A program made the position numbers and the translations under genes. From the NCBI GenBank assembly GCA_010030605.1, contig RHCK01000020.1, forward strand, positions 1-11,563: 11,563 nucleotides of DNA, given 5' to 3'. Below the pieces are notes generated by a model. That model ran no database searches, was not told where the DNA came from, and was given only the letters and a program-made list of their open reading frames with translations. Shown here one piece after another: positions 6,311 through 11,563 of this stretch (the stretch's first letter is position 1; every line of letters begins with the position of its first letter). The DNA is from Acidimicrobiia bacterium. GTDB lineage: Bacteria > Actinomycetota > Acidimicrobiia > Acidimicrobiales > Ilumatobacteraceae.

Positions 6311-9106
6311 GTGGCCAACCGGAACGGGCAGAATGTCGACGTGGAACGAGGTGGACTCCGTCTCTACATCGGAGCAGCGGCCGGCGTCGGTGCCACCTAT
6401 GCGATGTTGGACGAAGCGTTGCGACGGTCGTCTCGTGGAACCAAGGTCGTCGTTGGTCGCGTGGACACCAAGAATCGTCCTCACACCGAGGAGTTGTTGC
6501 GTCGTCTGACGAGCGCCGGAGCCGCTTCGTGCGCGGTGAATTCGACCGACATCATCAATGCTCGTCCCGGAGTCGTTCTCGTCGACGATCTCGGAGTGAT
6601 CGATTCCGATGGCCGTGCGCGTTGGCAGCTGGTTGACGAAATTCGAGATGCGGGTATCGACGTGGTCGCGACCACGACCATTCAACATGTCGCATCGCTT
6701 CGAGGCGTGATCGAGGAGATCACTGGTGCCGCCCCCGAGGGCGAAGTGCCGGATTCCTTTCTGCGGACGGCGAGACAAATCGAAATTGTTGACTCGACTC
6801 CGGAAGCCATACGTCGGCGTATCGCACACGGGAACGTGTTTCGAGAATCCGACGTTCCGCCGGAAGTGACGGAGCTTTTCGATTCCGATGCGTTCGCTCG
6901 TCTACGACTTCTCTTGTTCGAGTGGTTCACCGACTTTCTCGCTCGAGGCACCCTCACCGAACACGTCCTTCATGAGAGGGTCGTCGTGGTGCTGTCGGGA
7001 GACGAGAGCGACGAGCAACTCTTGCAACGAGCGATGCTGTCGACGATGGGCTCACGGTCGACGCTCGTCGCCGTCGATGTTCGTCGACCGGGAACAACGG
7101 ATTCCGATCGATCCGCGAGTCTCCGATCGCTGGTGGAGGCACGCGGAGGAATTTTCGTCGAGATCGAGGGCAGCGATGCCGTCACGGCACTGACGTCGTT
7201 CGCCGAGAGCGAGCGAGCGACGCGTGTGGTCGTGGCCGATGACGGTCGTCGACGCGGCCTCGCTGGTCGATTGGTGAGGGCGTCGACGAGTTTCGACGTG
7301 CATGTGGTGGGGACCACGACCCCTGTTCGCCGCTCGCGATGGCAGAAGCTCGGACACGAGGTGTCGCGCGGGCGAATGACTTTCGGGCTGAGTTTCGGAC
7401 TGTCGGCTCTCGTTGCCCTCACGGTCATTCTGGCCAACAATCGTTCGGCGCTGTCGGTCGCCACGTCGCTCGTCTTGTATTTGTTGATCGTCGTCCTATC
7501 GGCAGCTGTCGGAGGTTTCATCCCCGGTATCACCTTGGCGTTGGTGTCACCTCTCGTCGTGAATTGGTATTTGATTCCGCCGTATCACACGCTTCGCATC
7601 AACAACGGAGAAAACATTCTCGAGTTGGCGGTTTTCGTCACCGTGGCCTCGATCGTGGCCAGCTTCGTCTCGGTTGCCGCTCGGCGAACGAGCGAGGCAC
7701 AACAGGCGTGGCGAGAGGCGTCGACTCTGTTCGCCTTGGTCGAGTCCGGCAACTTCGATCCCGTCGACCGAATTCTCGATCTCCTGCGCACCTCGTTCGG
7801 CGTCGCCGGCGCCGCGATCGTTCGTGGCGAAGTCGGCGAGCAGTCCATCGTCGCATCCTCCGGCGACGTCACCTCGACGACCGTGACGGATGCGTCGTTC
7901 GTGGTCGAAGTCGACGACGAGAGCAAGCTCGCGGTGTTCGGAAAGACATTGGGTGCGGAGGAACACCGAATTCTTCATGTCTTCGTTTCCCAACTCGGTC
8001 GGGCGCTCGAACAACGTCGTCTGCACGAAGTGGCGATCGAGGCCGAAACGTTGTCGCGCGCCGACGAACTGAAGACCGCCATTCTGCGCGCCGTGTCGCA
8101 CGATCTGCGCTCGCCCCTCGCGAGCATCAAGGCGTCGGTGTCCAGCTTGCGTCAGGACGACGTCGAGTGGTCGACCGAGATGACCCAGGACTTCCTCGAA
8201 TCGATCGAGAGCGAATCGGACCGCCTCACATCGATCGTCACCAACTTGCTCGACCTCAGTCGACTCGAAGCGGGCGTCATGCAACCCGCGCTGCGACCAG
8301 TCGCCCTCGAAGAGGTGATCCCCGCGATCGTGACCGCGAATCGGACCCAGCGAGGTCGCCTTCGTGTCGACATGCACGGCGAGGTCGAGGAAGTGTTGTC
8401 CGATCCGTCTTTGGTCGATCGCATTTTGGCGAATCTCGTCGACAACGCGTTGAAGTGGTCCGACGAGTCGGACGTCGCCGTTCGAGTCCACCAAAGCGGA
8501 AACTACGTTCAGGTGCATGTGGTCGATCACGGACCCGGAATTCCCCAAGCTTTGAAACAACGAGTTCGCGAGCCATTCCATCGGGTCGACGACAAGGTGC
8601 AAAGTGGTGGACTCGGATTGGGGTTGGCCATCGCCGACCGGCTCGCCGAATCGATCGGTGGACGTCTTGAACTTCGTGATACTCCCGGCGGAGGTCTGAC
8701 CGCCGACGATTACGTGTCGAAGCCGTTCGGGATGGGTGAACTACTCGCTCGCGTCAGATCGATGTTGCGACGAGGCGGCAGTGCCACCGAAGTGCCGGTC
8801 GTCGAGACCGCCGACTTCACCGTCGACCTCATGGCAAAACGCGTGGTGCTCGGAGGAGGCGAGGTGAAGCTCACGGCCACCGAATGGAGTTTGGTCGAGG
8901 TTCTCGTGCGCAATGCTGGCCGCCTCGTGACGAGCAAGGAGTTGCTCCAAACGGTGTGGGGACCGGAGTACGGCACCGAGACGAACTATCTCCGAGTCCA
9001 CATGGCGCACATTCGGCGGAAGTTGGAAACGGTTCCGGGGGAGCCCCGCTACTTCCACACCGAGCCGGGCATGGGCTATCGATTCCAACCGCCCACCGAC
9101 TGCTAA
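6311..9106 (+). CDS. kdpD: KdpD-like sensor kinase fused to the C-terminal part of a KdpE-like regulator (receiver mostly missing)
   Basis: The protein has 931 residues. Order: KdpD N-terminal domain (about 13-210), USP-like domain (about 220-345), DUF4118 membrane module (about 357-460) with NWYLIPPYHTLRI, GAF-like region (about 475-575), H-box with H597 (SHDLRSP), N712 (NLVDN), G1 DHGPGIP at 739-745 and G2 GGLGLGLAI at 766-774. After GGGLT (to 797) the frame passes straight into ADDYVSKPFGMGELL (798-812), the end of a KdpE receiver with its lysine (K804), and then an OmpR/PhoB winged helix (about 835-931) ending GMGYRF. About 90 receiver residues, including the phospho-acceptor Asp, and the last kinase strand are absent. 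Walker A reads GAAAGVGAT (21-29), with Ala28 in place of Lys. In normal systems KdpD phosphorylates KdpE to switch on potassium uptake; here output would have to be direct or lost. The start is GTG at 6311, or GTG at 6341. Confidence 0.9.
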   Translation: MANRNGQNVDVERGGLRLYIGAAAGVGATYAMLDEALRRSSRGTKVVVGRVDTKNRPHTEELLRRLTSAGAASCAVNSTDIINARPGVVLVDDLGVIDSDGRARWQLVDEIRDAGIDVVATTTIQHVASLRGVIEEITGAAPEGEVPDSFLRTARQIEIVDSTPEAIRRRIAHGNVFRESDVPPEVTELFDSDAFARLRLLLFEWFTDFLARGTLTEHVLHERVVVVLSGDESDEQLLQRAMLSTMGSRSTLVAVDVRRPGTTDSDRSASLRSLVEARGGIFVEIEGSDAVTALTSFAESERATRVVVADDGRRRGLAGRLVRASTSFDVHVVGTTTPVRRSRWQKLGHEVSRGRMTFGLSFGLSALVALTVILANNRSALSVATSLVLYLLIVVLSAAVGGFIPGITLALVSPLVVNWYLIPPYHTLRINNGENILELAVFVTVASIVASFVSVAARRTSEAQQAWREASTLFALVESGNFDPVDRILDLLRTSFGVAGAAIVRGEVGEQSIVASSGDVTSTTVTDASFVVEVDDESKLAVFGKTLGAEEHRILHVFVSQLGRALEQRRLHEVAIEAETLSRADELKTAILRAVSHDLRSPLASIKASVSSLRQDDVEWSTEMTQDFLESIESESDRLTSIVTNLLDLSRLEAGVMQPALRPVALEEVIPAIVTANRTQRGRLRVDMHGEVEEVLSDPSLVDRILANLVDNALKWSDESDVAVRVHQSGNYVQVHVVDHGPGIPQALKQRVREPFHRVDDKVQSGGLGLGLAIADRLAESIGGRLELRDTPGGGLTADDYVSKPFGMGELLARVRSMLRRGGSATEVPVVETADFTVDLMAKRVVLGGGEVKLTATEWSLVEVLVRNAGRLVTSKELLQTVWGPEYGTETNYLRVHMAHIRRKLETVPGEPRYFHTEPGMGYRFQPPTDC

Positions 9107-9120
9107 GAAACCGCTAACTT
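9102..9120 (+). promoter_or_regulatory. Candidate OmpR/KdpE-type operator upstream of the permease
   Basis: GCTAAGAA (9102-9109) and GCTAACTT (9113-9120) share GCTAA with starts 11 bases apart, the half-site spacing of OmpR/PhoB-family regulators. The first copy overlaps the TAA stop of the kinase gene. It lies upstream of a weak -10 candidate at 9152. The first half-site is identical to that at 5528-5535. Confidence 0.25.
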
Positions 9121-9122
9121 CC

Positions 9123-9146
9123 GCCCGCACCACGCTGAACGCGGGC
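9123..9146 (+). terminator. 6-bp GC hairpin between the kinase and permease genes
   Basis: GCCCGC (9123-9128) pairs with GCGGGC (9141-9146) across a 12-base loop, 17 bases past the kinase stop. It is followed by AATGTT, not a T-run, so it would be at most a leaky terminator or attenuator, or part of the permease promoter region. Confidence 0.3.
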
Positions 9147-9151
9147 AATGT

Positions 9152-9157
9152 TATGAA
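9152..9157 (+). promoter_or_regulatory. Weak -10 candidate TATGAA before the permease
   Basis: TATGAA ends seven bases before the ATG at 9165, the same spacing as at the leaderless candidates elsewhere in the window, but its last base is A, not T. No -35 was recognised. It mildly favours the ATG at 9165 over the in-frame ATG at 9177. Confidence 0.22.
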
Positions 9158-9164
9158 GCCGTGA

Positions 9165-11045
9165 ATGCGGCGTCCTATGGCTTCAGTCAAGAAATTCCTG
9201 ATCGGTCGTCCGCTGTCGAGCGCCGATGAACAACACCAGCGCCTGAGCCGAGTGATCGCGCTTCCGGTTTTCGCGTCGGATGCGATTTCATCGACCGCGT
9301 ACGCCACCGATGAAATCCTCGCCGTACTCCTGATTCAGGCGGGCATCGGAGCCGCAGCCTTCCGTCCGCTGATTCCGATCGCGCTCATCGTGTGCGCGCT
9401 GATGGCGATCGTGGTCACGTCGTATCGACAGACGATCATGGCGTATCCGTCCGGTGGTGGGGCCTACATCGTGAGTCGCGAGAACCTCGGGACCATTCCC
9501 TCTCTGGTGGCGGGGTCGTCGCTTCTGGTGGACTACATCCTCACCGTGGCAGTGAGTGTCGCCGGCGGTGTACTGGCCATCCGAACGGCAACCGGTTTCG
9601 ATCACAAGTGGACCGTTCCGGTGTGCCTTCTGTGTGTCTTCGTCATGACCGTCATGAATCTTCGTGGTGTGAAGGAGTCGGGGGCCGCGTTCGCCGGACC
9701 CACGTACTTCTACATCGTGATGCTTCTTCTCCTCATCGGAACCGGGCTTTACCGCATCTACGTGCAACATGTGGGTCCGATCCCCGTGGATCTGCTCAGT
9801 CCGGAGGCCAGAGAGATTCGCGAAGGCGCGAAATCGCTCGGCCTGATGATGCTGTTGCGAGCATTTTCGTCCGGTGCCGTCGCACTCTCCGGAGTCGAGG
9901 CAGTGTCGAATGGAGTTCCCGCGTTTCGGAAGCCGGAAAGCAAGAACGCGGCGATCACGTTGATGTGGATGGGCGGCATTCTCGGTTCGTGTTTCTTCGG
10001 TGTATCGGTTCTGGCCGCGCACCTGAAGCCGTTCCGTGGTGAGTCGGATGGCAACGGACTCGGCTTGATGGCGGAGTACCTCTACAACGGCAAGGGTGTC
10101 CTCTTCTGGATGACCATGATCGCCACCTTCATGATCCTCATCCTCGCCGCGAACACGGCCTACGCCGACTTCCCCCGTTTGGCGTCGATCATCGCGAAGG
10201 ATGATTTTCTTCCCCGCCAATTCTTCAACCGCGGCGCGCGATTGGTCTTCTCGAACGGTGTTCTGTTCCTCGCGGCGGTCTCGAGCCTGTTGATCGTGGC
10301 GTTCGATGGCGACATCTCGAAGCTGATCCCTCTCTACGCGTTCGGTGTGTTCACCGGTTTCACGTTGAGTCAGGCCGGCATGGTTCGTCATCATCTTCGA
10401 CATCGCGAGGGCCGCTGGCGGTTGGCGCTGTCGGTCAATGCACTTGGCTCGGCGACCACCGGCGCCATCGCCGCGATCGTCGTCATCTCGAAGTTCACCG
10501 AGGGTGCATGGATTCCGGCCATTCTGATTCCGTTCATGGTCGTCGGGTTCCGGTCCATCGGGCGCCACTACGCGCGGGGACGCAAGGTCGTTCACGCCGA
10601 GCCCGGATACTGGCCCCGTCGTGAAACGCACACCATGGTCGTTCTCGTGGGTGGCATCAACAAGGGTGTCCTGAAGGGGCTTCAATACGCTCGCTCGCTG
10701 CAGCCCGATCGACTCATCGCGGTCTCGGTCGCCACCGACGACGAGGATCGCCGTCGCATCGAGGATCAGTGGTCGAAGTTCGACGTTCCCTTGGAACTCA
10801 CCGTCATCTTTTCGCCCTATCGCGAGTTGACGGGTCCGATCATGAAGTTCCTGGACGAACTCGACGCGATGCACAGCGATGACATCATCACCGTCGTGAT
10901 TCCCGAGTTCGTCACGTCATGGCGTACACAGTGGTTGCACAACGGAAGTGCGTTCGCCCTGAAGGCACGTTTGCTTCATCGTCCGCACACCGCCGTCGTG
11001 TCGGTGCCGGTGCACATGAACAGTGAAGATGTGGGAGAGGAATGA
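9165..11045 (+). CDS. KimA-like APC-superfamily potassium importer
   Basis: The 626-residue protein resembles Bacillus KimA (YdaO, about 607 residues) through both its halves. The start is FLIGRPLSS, then SDAISSTAYATDE at 38-50, YPSGGGAYIVSRENLG at 94-109 and LLVDYILTVAVS at 120-131. D39, Y46, D123 and Y124 align with residues reported as important for potassium in KimA (from memory). About 12 hydrophobic segments span residues 30-480, and a soluble tail of about 140 residues follows (THTMVVLVGG to the end), the region that in KimA forms the cytoplasmic dimer and c-di-AMP site. KimA takes up potassium at high affinity driven by protons. ATG at 9165 and ATG at 9177 are both possible starts. 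The trkA-like gene begins four bases after the stop, so the two are surely co-transcribed. An amino-acid permease role is the less likely alternative. Confidence 0.88.
   Translation: MRRPMASVKKFLIGRPLSSADEQHQRLSRVIALPVFASDAISSTAYATDEILAVLLIQAGIGAAAFRPLIPIALIVCALMAIVVTSYRQTIMAYPSGGGAYIVSRENLGTIPSLVAGSSLLVDYILTVAVSVAGGVLAIRTATGFDHKWTVPVCLLCVFVMTVMNLRGVKESGAAFAGPTYFYIVMLLLLIGTGLYRIYVQHVGPIPVDLLSPEAREIREGAKSLGLMMLLRAFSSGAVALSGVEAVSNGVPAFRKPESKNAAITLMWMGGILGSCFFGVSVLAAHLKPFRGESDGNGLGLMAEYLYNGKGVLFWMTMIATFMILILAANTAYADFPRLASIIAKDDFLPRQFFNRGARLVFSNGVLFLAAVSSLLIVAFDGDISKLIPLYAFGVFTGFTLSQAGMVRHHLRHREGRWRLALSVNALGSATTGAIAAIVVISKFTEGAWIPAILIPFMVVGFRSIGRHYARGRKVVHAEPGYWPRRETHTMVVLVGGINKGVLKGLQYARSLQPDRLIAVSVATDDEDRRRIEDQWSKFDVPLELTVIFSPYRELTGPIMKFLDELDAMHSDDIITVVIPEFVTSWRTQWLHNGSAFALKARLLHRPHTAVVSVPVHMNSEDVGEE
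11033..11040 (+). promoter_or_regulatory. Shine-Dalgarno sequence GGGAGAGG for the trkA-like gene
   Basis: GGGAGAGG lies inside the last codons of the permease, nine bases before the ATG at 11050. It supports that start, though an ATG at 11056 is also in frame, and it shows that the gene is translated inside an operon. Confidence 0.55.
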
Positions 11046-11049
11046 CGTC

Positions 11050-11563
11050 ATGCACATGATCGTCGTCGGATGCGGGCGGGTCGGATCGACCATCGCCCTC
11101 GAGTTGCAAGAAAAGGGCCACGACGTGGTCGTCGTGGATCGTCGCGAGGATGCGTTCCGACGTCTGGGCGACGATTTCCGTGGTCGAACGGTGACGGGCA
11201 TCGGCTTCGACCGAGTCGTCCTACGTCGAGCCGGTATCACCGCGGAGAGTTCGGTCATGGCGGTCACGAGCGGTGACAACTCCAACATTCTCGTGGCCCG
11301 TGTGGCCCGCGAGATGTTCGGGGTTCAGCGTGTCGTGGCGCGCATCTACGACCCGCGGCGCGCCGCGGTATATCAACGCCTCGGAATCTCCACGGTGGCC
11401 ACCGTGGCCTGGGCGAGTCGACAGATTCTCACCGTGGTTCTGCCTCATGAGTCGACCCCCACCTGGACCGACCCGACGTCGAGTCACGTGATGATCGAGA
11501 AGCGCGTTCCGGCATCGCTGGCGGGTCGTCGCGTCGAGGACATCGTCGAGGATCGAGGTTCGG
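11050..11563 (+). CDS. trkA: TrkA/KtrA-like RCK potassium-channel regulatory protein, 3' end cut by the window
   Basis: An open frame of 171 codons starts at ATG 11050, four bases after the permease stop, and runs off the right edge without a stop. It opens with IVVGCGRVGS, the Rossmann GxGxxG at residues 7-12, with D30 at the end of the second strand (VVVVDRR), which binds the ribose of NAD(H). This is the RCK-N domain of TrkA/KtrA proteins. From about residue 145 (HVMIEKRVPASLAGRRVEDI) the start of an RCK-C domain, which in relatives binds c-di-AMP or other ligands, is visible. Such proteins gate Trk/Ktr potassium channels from the cytoplasm. No TrkH or KtrB is in the window, so its partner is either beyond the edge or the adjacent KimA-like permease. 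Confidence 0.92.
   Translation, partial: MHMIVVGCGRVGSTIALELQEKGHDVVVVDRREDAFRRLGDDFRGRTVTGIGFDRVVLRRAGITAESSVMAVTSGDNSNILVARVAREMFGVQRVVARIYDPRRAAVYQRLGISTVATVAWASRQILTVVLPHESTPTWTDPTSSHVMIEKRVPASLAGRRVEDIVEDRGS
11353..11368. repeat. 16-bp perfect palindrome inside trkA
   Basis: CCGCGGCGCGCCGCGG is its own reverse complement. It encodes part of the DPRRAAV segment. It may be a by-product of GC-rich Arg/Ala codons. Confidence 0.5.
11390..11407. repeat. 18-bp perfect palindrome inside trkA
   Basis: CCACGGTGGCCACCGTGG is its own reverse complement and lies 21 bases after the 16-bp palindrome. It encodes the STVATVA segment. Function unknown; it could be a protein-binding site or chance. Confidence 0.5.

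Noticed and set aside
6213..6313. G-runs (GTGGGGTGGGGG near 6214 and GGGGGTGGGGTGG near 6302) considered as a G-quadruplex.
   Set aside because: The runs are too few or too far apart for one clear four-tract quadruplex; the second is better explained as one arm of a hairpin.
7339..8670. A 443-codon frame on the plus strand inside the kinase gene.
   Set aside because: Arg-rich out-of-frame shadow; the kinase frame has all H, N and G boxes across this stretch.
9288..10874. Long open frame (528 codons) on the minus strand opposite the permease gene.
   Set aside because: A His/Arg/Asp-rich product without domains, typical of the antisense shadow of a membrane protein gene.

Overview
The window looks like a piece of an actinobacterial chromosome. 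It is GC-rich (around 60% by eye), uses many GTG starts, and has several ATG starts placed 7-8 bases after a TANNNT box, as in leaderless actinobacterial mRNAs. An EthA-type Baeyer-Villiger monooxygenase and an alkylsulfatase-like hydrolase fit too. An aquatic Acidimicrobiia (Ilumatobacter-like) member is my best guess, but this is inference. No insertion sequence, CRISPR array, phage gene or rRNA was seen.

Left edge (1-899): the 3' end of a tRNA (+) meets a two-gene minus-strand unit: a 70-residue charged protein and an AbiEii/MNT-like nucleotidyltransferase. The unit has its own candidate leaderless promoter, and its last codons run antisense into the tRNA. A 200-base gap with two hairpins separates it from the next gene.

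Oxidative/lipid block (900-5485): a minus-strand metallo-beta-lactamase-fold alkylsulfatase-like hydrolase is divergent from a plus-strand pair, an SDR reductase and an EthA-like flavin monooxygenase. The pair is convergent, with a 26-base tail-to-tail overlap, with a minus-strand fatty-acid-hydroxylase/sterol-desaturase family enzyme resembling alkylglycerol monooxygenase. Together they suggest oxidative breakdown of lipids, sterols or ethers; the substrate cannot be read from sequence.

Potassium block (5586-11563): the order is a standalone DUF4118 membrane protein (KdpD-like transmembrane module without a kinase), a 931-residue KdpD-like sensor kinase, a KimA-like APC-superfamily potassium permease, and a TrkA/RCK protein that runs off the right edge. 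The kinase gene is the main surprise. Straight after the ATPase G2 box it continues in frame into the last 134 residues of a KdpE-type response regulator (end of the receiver plus OmpR/PhoB winged helix). The phospho-acceptor part of the receiver is missing. Its N-terminal KdpD Walker A motif also lacks the lysine. If real and not a deletion or assembly artefact, this is a membrane-bound kinase fused directly to a DNA-binding domain with no receiver. Candidate 11-bp-spaced direct repeats sharing GCTAAGAA lie upstream of the DUF4118 gene and of the permease, and could be its targets.
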